A DNA stretch of 64,000 nucleotides from Lanius collurio (lineage: Eukaryota > Chordata > Aves > Passeriformes > Laniidae), in assembly GCA_020086605.1 (NCBI GenBank), contig JACBWW010000020.1:16460776-16524775 (forward strand), written 5' to 3'. Positions within the stretch are counted from its first letter, which is position 1. Each line of letters starts with the position of its first letter. A model generated the notes under the pieces. The model did no database searches. It saw only the letters and a program-made list of their open reading frames with translations, and was not told the origin of the DNA. The position numbers were made by a program, and so were the translations under genes. Positions 1 to 15,100 of this stretch are shown piece after piece.

Positions 1-3000
1 TTGCAGCTTCCTGACTCACAACCAGAATAAGTTCTCTGTAATCTCTTACATGAAACAAGAGGTCCAAAAATATTGTTTTACTTTTTGCAGTTTAGTTCCC
101 TATTAAGTCGTTAGTAGAAATCCACAAATCCTTGGATTTTAATCTCAAAGTAACAAATGGGACAATTTGCATTCCGTTACCATTTCAGACCCTTGCCCTG
201 GGTTTGTGCTAATTCAGCAAAGCCAGGGCAGGCTTGGACACACATATACCTTGAGTTTATACTTTCAAGTCTTTTTTTGGTGATGTCAGAACTGGACATG
301 AACCACCAGCATAGTACAGAAGTTTTGAGACATCTTTGAATACCTGCATTAGAACCTGAAACGAGGAACACCAGGGGGTGTTCATTTGAACAGCCGTGGC
401 CAGAGTACAGATTTCCAGCTCACAGGACCATCAAGCGTATTATTCTTTCTTTCCAAATAATGAGGAAAATGGGAAACTAGTATTTTCATTTAACCAAAGT
501 CAAGCAATATAGCAAACCCAGAAATGCTTAACTGTTTGGGTTATAAGATATGCTGAAAAATAAACAGGTTCTTGTAGCTAACAGCACTGAGAGAGCTGCC
601 AGAGAGTTGATGATAATCCTTGGGAGCATAATTAGTATGCATATACTTCAAATAAATGAAAAGAGTATAACTCTAAAGGAATCAGTCAATAGCAGTCATG
701 ATTTAAAGTATCTGTTTCTTTTTTTTCTCTTTAATACTAACAAATACCAGATACTATGCTACTTATAGATCAATGGTTTAATACTTACTGCTTGTTTACT
801 TATTTTTACTAAGTTGCTGTTAATTTTTTGATTGAGAATTACAAAATTTTCTGAGATTTTAAGATACATGGCAGAATGGTAGTACATAGTTTCAACCTAA
901 GGTCATGTCTTCTGTCTAGCAGAAGCATATCTTTGCAAAATTAAAAAGCAAGAGACTGGTATGAGCTGCTTTCATAATGTGATGCCGCAGTAAACAAAGG
1001 ATGTATGATAAAGACACTGCACGATCATCTGATGCAATGGATATTCAATCAAATACAATTTTCACTCATCCTTGAAATGAGAAAAATTTTAAGATGAGGA
1101 GAAATGGAGAGTTAGATTTCCTTTGCCAAAACTTGAAGTAAATTATTCAGAACTAAAAATTCATAGTGTATAACCTTTGTGTTGCTGATTTTCCAGTTGC
1201 TCACTGGTGACGTAGGACTCCATTTTCAGGATATGAGATCTTGCATGAACAGCTTCTAAACCCTGAAATTTTCAATTCATTCCTCACACAGAATGATACA
1301 CATTCTTTTCTACTCCCACTAACCCATAGAGGAAGCACATTTAGTGCATTAAATTTTTATTTTAATTATGAAGCTAAAATTAGTTTCTATATAAATCTAA
1401 TGCCAAAATAAATACTTCTGTTTGGCCTAATTCTGTACTTTAAATACAATTGTTAATCTTAACTATTTTAGGATAACTAGCATTTTAAAACAGTGCAACT
1501 GATACAGGTAAGGGTGAATTTGGTTGCGGTAGCTGATACCTAAACATCAATGATGGATTATTAACAATGCCAAAATAAATTTTAGCTATGGTACAGAAAA
1601 CATTTCTGCTGGTACAGTGTCATGGAGTCTGTGCACATGGCTGCGTGTTTGCATTGAAGAGCGGAGTGTGTTTATCAGGGTCTCCTGAAGACTTTAGGAA
1701 AGACTACATGCGTTTTTCCTCCCTGCCCCTCCACATGCCAGAGAACGCGCAGCTGCCAGGCCGCTCCGAGGCTGCCCTGTGGCCGGGAGCCGCGGGCGAG
1801 CGGGAGCCCTGGGCGAGCGGGAGCCCTGCGGAACCGGAGAAGCCGGGCTGCTGGAGCCGCTCTGACCAGCGGCGGCCGCCGGCCACAGCCGCCAGCTGTG
1901 CTGCATGAGACACGGGCAGGCTCCGCGCCTGGCACGGCTCAGAGCAGCGCCTGAGCGTACCACGATCTGCTGGATCTGTGCAGCTAAGCAGCACAATGGG
2001 AGGGAGTAAATGGAAAGCTTTTGGTGCTGGGAAAGGTTTCCTATTTGTATTTTGAAGTATTGCAGATGTGACAGCATAGAATGAAGTAAGCTTGGGCATG
2101 TCCAGCCCAGCCCTGGCAGACCTCAGCCTCCAGCTGGCTGAGCAAAGGACAGGTTTAAAATGTGTCTTTGGGAGGAAGTGTTGAAGATCTTTCTTGGTCT
2201 GAAATACCTGAGCTTGCTGATGTGCCCGAGCACAGGCTGCAGAATGTTCAAAACACACACAGGTGAGAAGAAACACAAGTTCAGGTAAATGGGATGTTTC
2301 TATGCAAGAAGTTGGAAGTGCCATCGCTCTCAAACAATCTGTATGTCAAAGACATTACCACCCTTAGTTCTTTTTCACCCTTCATCTGCAGAGAAAATCA
2401 CTATACTGTAATAAAAATAGTTTAAAGGCGTGTTTTCTCAGGAATCTTGGAACTTGTGCTCTCTGCACATGAATGTGTTTCAGTATCCATTTCTAGGTAT
2501 GACAATCCCCAGGGTGTTTAGTTCATTTGGCAATGTTCTTAACTTGGTTTTTCAATAGCTGTAAGAACATAAGAATCGCCATAATGGGCACCCTGTCTCC
2601 CACACCAGCCAGTGAGTGACCCTTCTAGGAGATCATTCACTGGTGCACCCTCTTGTCCTTCCCTGATCAGAGCTGAGAAATTTCCTGACACAAAGGTTGC
2701 ATTTGGATCATGCAAATGCAGGTGTTTTGCAGCCACCAAGTTTCTGTGTAGGTCAGGTCTCTTGAAGCTATTTTGCTTCTACTGTACCCTGTGACAAGAA
2801 TCCCCCTGATGGAATTGTGCTGTTTAAATCTGATTTCACTGAGTGCCAATGAGTTTTGATTTTAGAAAAACAGCAATTACTTACTCCCTATTCATCTGTC
2901 ACACTTTTACAGACAGTATTCCTGACCTTGAGATGTTTTCAGCCTGGAACAAGAGTTACCTTGTGAAGAAACCACTTTATATTTCTGATCCTTTTTTATT

Positions 3001-6000
3001 CTCATTTTTCTTTTTCCTGTTTGTGTGTCTGTGTTGTACAATATCTGAGATGCACTGCAAGCACCATAATATTCAAAATGAGGGCATGCCATAGAATTGC
3101 TTTGTAGTCTAAGTCTTCCGAATTTTTTTTCCAGGGAATTGTTAATGTTCTGCTTGCCTTTTGGCTGTCATGGACCACTGATCCTATGTCTTGCAACTAT
3201 GCAAAATGACTCCCAGGTCCCTGTACTGAAAAAGTCAGAGTAATTTAAAACCAACTGTGTGATGCATTTAATATCTTTCTGCATGACCATGAAGCTTATT
3301 AGTCAGCCTCTCATATGAAGATTTTTTTTTTCCTAGCTCTGTGGTTTTTTCATCAGGAAACACTTGTGTTTTCCTTTGTCAGATTATCTGTTAATATGTT
3401 GACCAGATGCCCCCTAACATGTCCCCAAAAGCTCTCTCAGGCCTTCTAGATTTTAAACTGGCCTTGAGAAGTCTCATTTATTTCCTGCAGAGCCTTATTT
3501 TTTTGAGGGACTTACTAGGACAACCACCCCAAACATGCAAAACAGAAAGCCCTCCATACCCATACAAAGTACAAGTGGCTCAGTTGACTCTTCAAGGATG
3601 TGGAGCTACTGCAATACTGATGTCAGAAGTTGGATCCTTTTTTTGTCCTCTCAAATGGAATTTTTGTGCGTGATGCCAAGAACAAGTTGGGCGAGTGGGA
3701 CAAATTACCAACAGCACTTTCACTGGAAGAAACAGTCATTAGGAAGAGGGTGCTGCTCCCACGTTAGTGTTGCTGCCACTTTGTATTTCCTGCTGGCCTG
3801 GTCCAGCATGTTCCTGTTGTAAATCCTGCCCCAGAACCTGCTCTCTTCTTACCAGTTCACTCCAGAGCTCTCCCCCCTTATTACCCGTTGTTGCATAGCA
3901 TGCCCTAGTCTCTCATTCTTCACTAACAAAATAAGCCCCAAATCTTGTTTTTGATACAGATTTATAAAAACCTGGATAGTGAGCTTTCATGTCCCTTTCA
4001 TTCCCCGTTTAAAAGTGAATTATAGACCAGCTGGCTTGCCTAGAGTCCACCTACTAAGGATTTAAACAGGAATGTGCAGTTTTCAACCTGCAATTGCTTT
4101 CTCTTCTACAACACAATATGTGTTTGGGGTTTTTTTTTATTTGGAGTGAATACCATATTTGTAAAAGGACTGCAAACAGCTAATACAAAAGTCCCCAAAG
4201 ATACTGCAGTTGTTTGAGGTTAATGTTACTATAGCTTTCCTCTTGCACCGTTTTCTAGTCATAATTTCATAAAGTGCATAGAGGCTTACATACAGCTATT
4301 CACTCTGTATATATATCACAGCTGAAGCAGGTATTTTGTTTCCTGATTTTAACATGTATGTGCACTTCAACTAAGCTGTGATATGCCTAAGCACACAGTT
4401 GAACTCCATTGTCTCTGGGTGAAGAAAACAAGTTCAACTTTCCAGACACAAATGATTCACAGGAAGCTGTGTAAATTCATTGGATTTTTTTAGCCTTTTT
4501 GTAACATCTTCTGCCAAAAGGGAATGTACAGCCTATTATCAGCATAAGAAAATGCCAAGGAAAGTTTCATTTACCTTTGCAAGGTCAACTGGTTTTCCTC
4601 CTGGAGATCTCTTCCCCTCTTATTAAAGAAGCAACTTATTACCTCAAATCTTTCCCTATTTTTTTGCATAGGTCACCCCTAAATTCAATGCATCCAACTT
4701 CTGCTTCAATTAAAAATAAATTCCTTAACCTGCTTGTATGGAATGCACAATAGCAATGGTCAACAAAGATTATCTCATTACTACATTACTACTCATTACA
4801 TAATTACTACAAAACAGCTGCTTTTAAAGACCTTCAAAAACCAGTCTTCCCATTAGCTGTGCTCATTTTTCCTTTGATATGCATAAATTTAGTGCTAATA
4901 CATCTTAGATTCACAAACTGCCTTTTTTTCCTACCTGTATCGCAGTAACTCATTAACTTAGAGCCACACAATTAGCTAATCAGCTTTTTGCAAAGTATGG
5001 AAGCAAAGCTAGAAAAAAAGGAGACAAATTTTATACATCAGAATATTTATTACAGAAAAATAATTGAAAGTAAAACATAACCAAACTTACATTTAAAGCA
5101 AAGATCAGTACCTAAGTTGTAATCAAGGGGTAACTCTGATCAAGAGGTAACACTGACCACAGTGAGAGTCTGACATGAAAGGTCCTCTGTCACATGCATC
5201 ACTCTCCTTGGCACCACCTGGATGTATGGCTTCCCTCCCTTCCAGGCATGACTAACCTTGGTGCAGCTCCTTGCTGTTATCTTGACAGCAGATGACAGAT
5301 GAAGGAGAAGTAGCTCAGACATGTCACCATGCAAGTTTTGGGGGCTATCACAGTACACCCATCACAATTACATTATTTTCACAAAGGAGGTCGCCTTCTC
5401 TGTGGTTGTGTAAGCCCCTCTCCCTGGAGCTCCTGTGGAAGGCTGTCCTGCCTGTACACAGAATCAGCTGTGACGCAGCCCCACTCTGTATCCCTGACTC
5501 CAATTGAAAGAGCTGTGGAAAAATACTGTAGAAAAGTAGCAAGTGTAAAATGGAAGCCCCTGTTGAGACAGGGGTTCTTAGCAGCTCAAGAATTCAAGAG
5601 GCTAAACACCAAGTAGAAAAGTATAAAATCTTGTAGGAAAGAAAAGGACAGGGAGTCTAGTCAGTCTAACCATTCCCCTTCTGCCTGGTGGCTGCTTGGA
5701 TAAGAAAGGCTGTCCAAGTGCTGTATCAGGGAGTTGAGTATTCACTCTAATCACTTTGTCAAATCCAGAATGTCTTTTGTGTTTACTGACCAATTAACAG
5801 TTACATCACACTTTTCCATACGATATATTTTGCTTGCAGAATCTCTTTGTGTCCAAGTAAAGATGCCCACAGAAGCTTGTTCAAAAGAGGGGCACTAACC
5901 ATAGGCACAGGATAAAAGCAAACAGAAGAACCCCACAGAAGACAGCCTTCATCAGCTGACATTGAAGCCCAAACTTCTCAGTAGCTGTGCATTTCTTTCC

Positions 6001-9000
6001 ACGTGAAAGATATCACTGTGTTTAGGGGAAGTGTCTGCTTTTGATTTCCTGGCATGTTTCATGGAAGAGAGTGTGTCCTCCTGTTTGTAGAGAGCATGTG
6101 CCATCTAGGTTTGGTTGTTTTTTTCAACATCTGGTGGCCTCAGATTTTGTGCAGACCACAAACTGTTCCAAAATATTGTGTGTTCTTGTTCATGAATGTG
6201 GCACACACTTTTGGTACCTCTGGCAAAGTGGACCTTTGTGTAAAACTGGCTTATGGGAAGTTCATTCAGCATAGTAACTGCAATGTGACAATTCCCTGGA
6301 TTTGGTACTCTTAAAGTACTCCATAACCAAGGGGTCAGCTCAGAGACTGAACAGCTGCTTCACTGTGCAAACCAGTTAATCATCATCACACTCCTTCTGT
6401 TTGACACAGACATCATAAACCACTTTGCCCACTACACAAAGTATTGCCAGCATCTAAATACAATAGACAAATGTAATTTTTCAGCACTAAGAGCTAAATT
6501 GCACAGAAGAGAGGAAAATAAACCAACATTTGCTGAAAAGAGAGGAGTGTATTTCAAAAAGTGCATTACAAAAAACTGGTATTTAGTACAAATAGAGCTA
6601 TATAACAACACATAACTATTTCAAATAAGTCAATTTATACCAAATCTAAGAGATAGAATCACAAAATTATTATTTCTAATCTACAGAAAAGGGCCTTGAA
6701 AGAAGCTGGTCCATAAGGTTTTTATCATGTTCAGCACATCTGTAAATAGAATAAAAAGACCTGTTAATTTATGAGTGGCACCTTGCTCTCAATGGAGCTT
6801 CTTGGTGATGTCTCTGAGAACATTCCAGAGTCCCTGAGGATTAAAGACATTACCTTTGGACTCATAAACATGAATACAATTTTATCTGGGTGGTCTTTCT
6901 AGGCACTGCCAGAGCTTGCACCATATGCTTAGCATGGATAGTAGCACGATGTGCTCAGCAGGGGCTCTGCACATTTTTAGAGCACAGCACACCAAATTAA
7001 GAACTTCTATCAAAACAGAGAAGAGGTTTAACAATACACAAAACAACATAATGCTTACAGTACTTCTTTTCCTAAGTTTCTAAAACCTGTCCATCAAAAC
7101 TGATTTCTGGCAAATTCAAAATACCACACTGGCTCAAATATAATGGCTTTTTCATTACAGCAATTAAAACTTGAAAGAAATACACTTATCTTACAATTGT
7201 TTTCAAACTAAGTTTCTGACTAAGCTTTGAAGACCTAAAAACCAAACAAGACCTAAGCTGCTGTTAAAATGTGCAGCAATCAAGGTCTTTGATGAACATG
7301 TGAGCTGGAACAGGGAACAGGTTCCACAGCAGAAATTCCAGGATCCATTACAGGAAGAAAACAAAGAGAGGGGCCTCTGACATCCTGTGTTCTTTTCCTC
7401 AAAAAGCTGCAAGTCTCCTTTGTATTTGAGACAATTTGGAATTTATTTAAAAGCTAACTGGTACTTGCACACCAGAAAAAAATACTGTCAGCTCACAGAG
7501 GAAGGCTGAAAAATAGAATGTTTGGATTGAAGGTTCAGCAAGCTGCAGCTCTGACAAACAGCAGAGGTAAAGCCCACCATAAATATTTAATTTCTCTACA
7601 CAGGTAATTGCTAGTAAGTGACCATCTTCAATTAAATATGCTTTAGGGTTCTTATTTGAAATAAGTGAGCCTACATAAGCATTTATTTAAAAGAAAATCT
7701 TCCAAAGCAATTAATTGGCACAGTATTGCAAGAGGTTAATTAAACTCATAACTGCTAATGGATTTAGAATGTTATTCATTCAGAGTTATCTAAGTCTGGC
7801 TAACTCTCTCCTTCATGCTGGCACTAGCAAGAAACCTTTCAGAAAGTTTTGGGGGTTTTTTTACCCCTTCCCTCATACCAAACTAGTGCAGAGAGCTGAT
7901 CTGGAGGGCCAACTCACTTCATGATCTCTATAGCTGGCACAAGGGAAGCACTGCTCTTTTGGTACAACCCTATTATTAGGTGAGCCTAAGCCAAAGTGCA
8001 TTTCCTGCTAGTGCCTGAGCACTTGCAGCATTTGATATAAAATGCTGAACCAAAGTTGATTAAAATCAGGACTTTATTCTAATGGCTTCTTTCAGGACTC
8101 TGAAAACTCTTTTCAATCTTCCCTGCCACAATGCATTGTTGGATAATAAAAGTCCATCAAAATCTCTTTTCTGGGCAAGTAAACAGGTTCTGATAGGATA
8201 TTCCTCTTTATTCCTCTGTGGGCATGCACTTCAGAGTAAGAAAGGGACTATTATCAATATCCTTGTCTAAATTCCTACATAATATATGTCAGACTCAATC
8301 CAACAATTTCTGCATCAGGCTTCTGTGCTTAGCTATATTTCAATCAGGCCCTGTGCTCTCCTCTCCTGCAGGCAGCCAAGCTATTTGCAAACACTTTCAC
8401 ACATTCTCCTGCCTGTGAGAAATGTAGGCCAACTTACCACAAGCAGAAAGTGTGAAAGCATTCTTAAAAAACCCAGATGCTGGCCTGTTTTTCATAGAGT
8501 GCAAGTCCTTTTAAACACTCCCCTACCTTCCACCCTGTAAACCTTCCTTTTTCCATAAAGGGAACTTGCCCCTTTCTGGGGTGAAAAGTCCCCTGCCCCA
8601 CCACAGCAGGCTGCTCAAGCACCACTATTACACTATTGCACTAAGGCTCTAGTCAAACTGTAGTACTGAATGCAAAAAGCCCACACCTTGCTGTGTCTCC
8701 TTTTAGTTCTCAATATTTCAATACATTTTTAAATATCAACATAATCCATAATTATTTGATTCTTAAGTAAAACAAGCTGGAAAATGAAAGGAGTTGTATT
8801 TGTTTTAATACAAGCAGTTGATCCAAATTAATTCCTCTCAGGTCAATCAGCAATACTTTGCTACAGCTAAAGAAAAAAACTCCTCAGAGACGGGGAATTT
8901 AAAATTAGTGTGAAAGGCATGTAATATAAAAATTAAGAAACAAAATTAATCAGATATTACAGATATGGAGTATTTCCTTGAGTAATGCTTGGATTTTGAT

Positions 9001-9108
9001 CCATTATTAAAATCTGTGATTTTCACTACATTGTTCAAAAGAAGAATACCATTCAACATGGAAAATAACATGACTTTTTAAAAAAATTACAAGGTTGCCT
9101 ACCTGGGA
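1..9108. other. Region downstream of OCIAD2 without a recognised gene
   Basis: Apart from the OCIAD2 3'UTR (running down from 9109, possibly to about 8.8 kb) and the GC patch at 1.74 kb, I find no exon with a known protein match on either strand. A stretch around 3.13-3.5 kb has faint similarity to internal CR1 sequence in antisense (ccaggtccctgta, gacctg-like words), too weak to call. OCIAD1, expected next in the conserved order, is not visible and probably lies to the left. Confidence 0.6.
1740..1965. other. Isolated GC/CpG-rich patch
   Basis: About 225 bp of CpG-rich DNA in AT-rich surroundings, including a perfect 17-bp tandem duplication (gggcgagcgggagccct at 1794-1810 and 1811-1827) and gcggcggccgccggcc. 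It could be the first exon or promoter of an unseen transcript, or a GC-rich repeat remnant. Overlapping frames on both strands up to 209 codons are unconvincing: they have no shared protein features and run far into AT-rich flank. Confidence 0.5.
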
Positions 9109-12100
9109 CTAAGATGCTGGAGGAATTGAACCTTCTCTCTCATTTGATCCCAATTTTGCTTTACATTCTTTGCAAGCATGATGACACTTCCTACAATAGT
9201 GAAAGCAAATAAAACATTGAAGAATTTTGCTGGATTTCTTCTAATACAACCATATAGCATGATGGCAAAAGTTCTTGAAGAATTTATCTCTTGTCTATAT
9301 TCCCCAATTCTTGTAATATGGGATATAAACTGCAAAATATGACATCTAAACGTTTCACCCAATAAACCCCCATTAAATAGTATTAAGTACTCCTTCTAGC
9401 AATTGCCAAATGTAACAGGATTTTCTAAGCAGCAAAAGACAGTCCTTCCCATTGTGCCTATGAGCAAATGGAGCTAGGAGTTAAGGTGTATAACATTTTG
9501 TATAATATCAAGTTTATAGCTTTTTATGTGAGTGAAAAATACAAGTAGAGAAATAGATGAACAATGAAGAAACTTCATTGCTCATATCAGTCAGGCATTT
9601 TTATAGGCAGAAGAGCTCATGCTGGTCTGGGGGAAAGATGTGGAAAGACAAAAAGAGAATGATTTTTTGTGTAGGATTTGTGGAAATTTAGAGAGTGGAA
9701 GTTTTGTACCAGAACGGAGAGTATAACAGGCAGTTGAAGGAGGAGCTGGGAAGGAAGTCAGTGTGACTGGATGTGAAGGAGTACTTTATGTGAAGTTGAG
9801 AAAACAATGACTAAAATATGGAGGTGCCAGGCAACAGAAGTCATCCACTGAGATTTATTCTATGGTTAGAGGTGCAAGGTGGAAAACTCACCCTCTCAGG
9901 TCTTGCTCTTCATGGTTTGGCATGACAATATGAGGGGAAAAGCCACAGAGGAGGGGAAGGTTGGAATATGGATTGAGATTTAAATTTTTGTTAAAATATG
10001 AGAACATTACAAAAAAAACCCTGTAGCATGTTTGGCCTGATGTATGTTCCAAAGGAAGACTCAAAGGGTTGAAGTGATAACAGGGACAATCTTAGCAGTA
10101 TGATACTAGATGAAAATAGAACTAGTAACTGTTGTCACATCACACCTAAAAGTACAGTATTTTAATTGAAATCATGGATATCCTAGTAACAGGTATTACA
10201 GTGAGTTTAATTTGCATTTTCCGAAGAATGTGTAGTAGTTTCTAATACTGCAACATATAGCCTAAGACTATGACTAGTACCTCAGGATCTGATCACAGAA
10301 TTTAAATTCATAGTTCTGCTTCATATAATTTTTTGTGTGTTTTAGACTATTTTGATCTAGGCTTAATAATTTAAATAAGCACAGACCTTTTTTGTTGTGG
10401 ACCACATGGTGCAATACCAATTTTCTGAAACTTTTTTTGGCATTCTCCCATGTATGACATCTTTCCAATGGCAAAGCCTAAGACACCGGCAACTATAGAG
10501 ACAGATAACAAAACATTGTTAATACAAGAGCTTAAATCAGGAGTGTGCTATTGGCTCCATTTTAATCATACAACAAATTGTGTATCACATCTTCTCAGAA
10601 CACGTCACTAACACATGAAGTTACACAGGGACTAGAGGGTAAATTAAATAACTACTGAAAACTGGTTACCTATCATGAGAGAGAGCAACTGGTCCAAAAC
10701 AATGCAAACAGGAAAAGGGTGTAATATTTAGAGGAACAGATTATAGAAAATAAAATTAATGCACAATGTCAGCACTTATTGTGCTTGCCTTTGCACACCA
10801 TGGTTTACTTCTAATGATGATACTTTTAACACCAATTTCTCTGGCCTTCTAAGAAGCCAGAACATCAGCTTGCCATACTGCTGCACTGTAGCTTTCATTG
10901 GAGTCAGAATAAAAGACTACTTCAATGTCCTTGATTTCCTTCTGAATTTCTACTGAAGAAAAAATCAGTTTTAATTTCTTGTCATTTATGAGTCACCTCA
11001 CTGTACAGTAGAGTTTCTGTGCTTCCATTTGCTTTCTTTATCAATCCACGGTTCTGAGTTAGATAGTTGAGATCAATCAAATGAAAACATGAAAAGGACC
11101 ATACTACTGTATATATTATAGTATTGTGACTTCTTGATACCATTAGTTATGCAATCTGCCAAGCACAGCTGATCAATGAGGCTGATATAATTTATAAAAC
11201 AAAGTGGAGACTGGAGTTTATACCAATTTGAGAGATTGCATTACGTAAACATAAGCTGCTACTGAAAATATTTACACTAAAAGAATCTTGTTTCATATAT
11301 TTATTTTTAAACACATCAGAAACCTGATTTCCTAATTTGCTGGGGTAACATATCAATTCCAAAAAAATAAGATTTTTGGAAAGAAATTCAGAGAGATGCA
11401 TCTAAGGTCTGCATATTGGCTGTAAAGAACCTTTCCTTTCCTTTGAGAATTGGGTACAACTTACTTGCCATCTTGGGGTATGGACCAAATCTTGGGCTTG
11501 CTGAGAAAACGCCTACAATAAAAGGAAACGGTCAGAAAGCTTATTCCCTTGAAGAACTCATCAGCACTCAAAACCAAGGCATCAATCTTCCTACAGGCTT
11601 TTGCATTTCTTAAGGTGAGGATGGTATGAAGTCCACTAACTCAGATTTCAGCACATCAGGGCACTTTCCATTCCACTAGTTCTTAGTGCACGAGTTTTGG
11701 GGTAGTCCTAGAGTCATAGGAGGAAGACAATCTGGACTTTGCAGGATTCAGTTCAGGCAGGAGTTCAGAATGTAAACCAACATGAAAGCAGCATGTCTGC
11801 CACTGGTGACACCTGCAGCACTGCAGAAGAAGTGATGGTGGCTTATGTTTCAGCACAAACCAACCCTGCATATAAAACAGCAAAATTAAATCTCTTACAC
11901 AGGGTCCAGCTCCTTGTGCTGTGTAAAAAGGATAAAACTGCTCTTTGGCAGCTTTCTGAGGCTATTGATTAAAACTGTACCACTGGTATCTAGCCTCTTC
12001 CTCTGGAGAGGAAAGATCACACATTTGGGCCTTTAAGAGGAGAACACAGTGTGCTAAACAAGAAAAGCAAAAAACTGTCTTTAGCTTTTCCACCAAAATC

Positions 12101-15100
12101 CACATTCCCCCAGTTAACATCAGGAGATGAAACCAGTATTTATCTGAGAGCTATGTGTCTGGCAGAGGAGTGCCATGCTGTGGAGGAGGGCTCCACAAAG
12201 CAAGATTACCATGGCAAAGGGAAGGGAAGCAAACACTGGTTGCACTGTTACATGCATTCAGACAGTAATAATGACGCATAGAAGTTCCAGCTTCTTCTAG
12301 AGGCAGGGTACTGTGTGCAGCCATCAGAAGAGTGTTTAGACAGAGGAGCATTCAGCCTATGATAAGCACAAGGGCCTTTGCCCACTGTGATCTATGCAAT
12401 TCTATACTGGGTCTCTCAGGAGAGGGAGGAACAAAAGTGTTGTTTGTTTCTAATCGCCCCCCTCCAATTGTTGACACAGAAATGATTATTTAATAAGGGC
12501 ATTTGTTATTTCACAGCTGGTCAGAAACATCCAAGAACAATGAACAGAAACTGAGAAGAGTACCTGGTGCCAGAGACTGGCATGCTAGTTACAGAGACAG
12601 CCCCAGTGCCCTTCCTATCACTGCTCAGCCTTTTTCGAACACGTATTCCTTCTCTGACACACTCTCTCTTACTCCTTCCCTCCCTGTCTCCCTACAAGCT
12701 CTTAGGTCAAGGATGGAATGGGGAACCCACATCAGCCTCTTGTGGTATAGCTTAGCAGACTTCAGGGTGGATGCTCCTCACTTTTTTCCCAAAACACTAA
12801 CCTCAACCTTATACACAGTCAAGGGCCCCAGCAGGGAACCTGAAGGTGCCATGTGTAGAACCAGGCTCATCCACCACATAAACAGAATACAATTTTCTTT
12901 TGTGTTAGCCTGCAGATTGTAAGCTATCTCTACAGAAAGCTCTCTGTCTCCTCACTTTGGCAGTACTCCTTGTCCCTTTGCACCAAAGCTGTAGTTATAT
13001 TGATACATGGTCACTGTAAAAACATTGCCAGCATTTTTCAAATAAATCAACAGTTAGAGCTACAGTACCCTATTCCAACACCCCTGCTTGGGTTGTACAA
13101 TGCTCTGCCCCACAAGCTGCCCCAGTGAAGACTCCACTCAAATACACGTGATCATGGAGACAGAATCCGGCCACCAGTCTTTGGATTTGCAAATTCTCTT
13201 TTCAGTTCATGTTCTTTCAAAAGAATGACCGTGGCAATGCACACATAATAATCAATGAGTGAGAGAAATATTGATCTTAAAAACCAACATTTTAATAATG
13301 TATTTTTTTATCTTTACCTTTTGAGATTAGCCCCTGGGTGACAAGCATGCTTCCAAGAGATAAAGGAAGAGCTGTGAAAATGAAAAGGAGAGTAGCTGGT
13401 ACCAAAATTCGTTACTTATTTGGTAAATACTCTTATATGTAAAATGTTTTATGTTTCTAATGTTAAACATGTTACTTCTAAACATTAACTTTGCCTACTG
13501 TCCTAATCACCTATTACATCAGCTCATTCAGATTACATTCTCTTCAAAGCAAGGATGTCCTCATACATCAGACATCAGCCATGCTGTAACATCTGGAGCT
13601 AATGCAATATAAATATATATTTATAAAATAATAGTTTCCACAATCTGAACGCCTCCTCTAACTACCACAACACTTGTAATGACAGCAGCTCCGATGAAAT
13701 GCTGAAACCCTTTTCAATCGTCTCCATTCAGGAAATACATAATTTAGATGCAAACTGAGAGGGTGGACTTAAAATGCACTAAAACACTGAGTACTAATCT
13801 TTCAGATGGCCTAACACCCAAAGAATTTCAAAAATCAAAGACACATAGCCATGCCTGCCTTCCTAAGGCACTAAGTATGCAACAAAGTAAAACATTTCTA
13901 AGGTGGTTGTAATAATGGACTTCAAGAATAGAACCAACTCTACAATTGCTAAAGTTCATGCTAAACAAGACCTCAACAACCACCTTTACCTACAACGATT
14001 ACGCAAACAATTCAATCAAACCTTTAAGAACACAATGCTTAACATGACATAGTTAACCCACAAAAGAGTTCCAACAAAAAAGTATTTTGCAGACAGTTTT
14101 GCATACATACATCAAGAAGTCATTTTGTGTGGTAAGAATGTGTAAGTGTGGTAAGAATGACTTTGGATCACCCACCTCTGTACCAGAAACTTTCCTGTTT
14201 GCATTCTTTACGGATTCTTGCAATCTCTCCATCTTGAATTTGGGAGATGGGACAAAACAACATTGGCTGAAAGCATAAACCTGGATTACTGAATTTAATC
14301 TCACAGGGAAAAAAAATGAATTAAACAAGATAAATTATTTTAAAAACAAATAAAATACAAAAGCCTCCAAGTGAAATTCTGTATTCTGTTGTTAGCAGTG
14401 TGACAAAATCTTGATGCTCCAATACAGAAAAAACTACATAGGTTTTAAATTTAAACTACCCATCTTGTTCGTCTTTATTTTCCTACAATTGCTCAGCTTC
14501 TGCGCTTGCCCCAGAAGCATATTGCTTTATATCTGTTAGTAATTTTATTCTCATGAGCTACATTATCTCTCCCAGAAAGAAATGACAGGAAATAAAGGCA
14601 GAGTGGCAGTTTCATAAATCAAGTTCTACTCTGCACAGAAGTCAATTGAAGTTCAGTAAGAGCAGATTTTGCAGAAGAGTCACCATAAACTCTGCCAGAC
14701 TCCCCACTAGTAGAACTTTCTCTCTGAGCAATTTAAATATATCCATGTCATCAATTGAACTCAACCATACTAGCTTTACACTAATACTAATTAGGCCACC
14801 AATAAACTTCTTTAAGGTAACTCTTTTTTCACCCACTGTAATTGAGAGGGAAAAGTGACAGTATTCTCTCTTGCAGTCTGCTATCCAGAGTACTGACATA
14901 TAGACATAAGATTACTTTTCTTTCTTTAAGAGAAGACTCTTTAAGAGAAGACTCTGTTAGCACTTCTGGTGTCATTATCAGACATCTGAAATAAATGGGT
15001 GTACTGGTTTCGACTGGACAAGAGTTTATTTTCTGCATAGCAACTGGTATGGTGCTAGGTTTTGGATTTGTGACCAAACCAGTGTTCACAATACAGGGAT

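Noticed and set aside
1704..2333. 209-codon minus-strand frame
   Set aside because: Runs from AT-rich DNA into the GC patch with no consistent protein features and no homologue I recognise.
6676..9350. Possible two-exon minus-strand gene joining a membrane-like frame at 9350-9099 to a segment at 6739-6676
   Set aside because: The 9.1-kb segment is the OCIAD2 terminal exon in another frame, with clear similarity to the known tail. The 6.7-kb acceptor match is then a chance hit.
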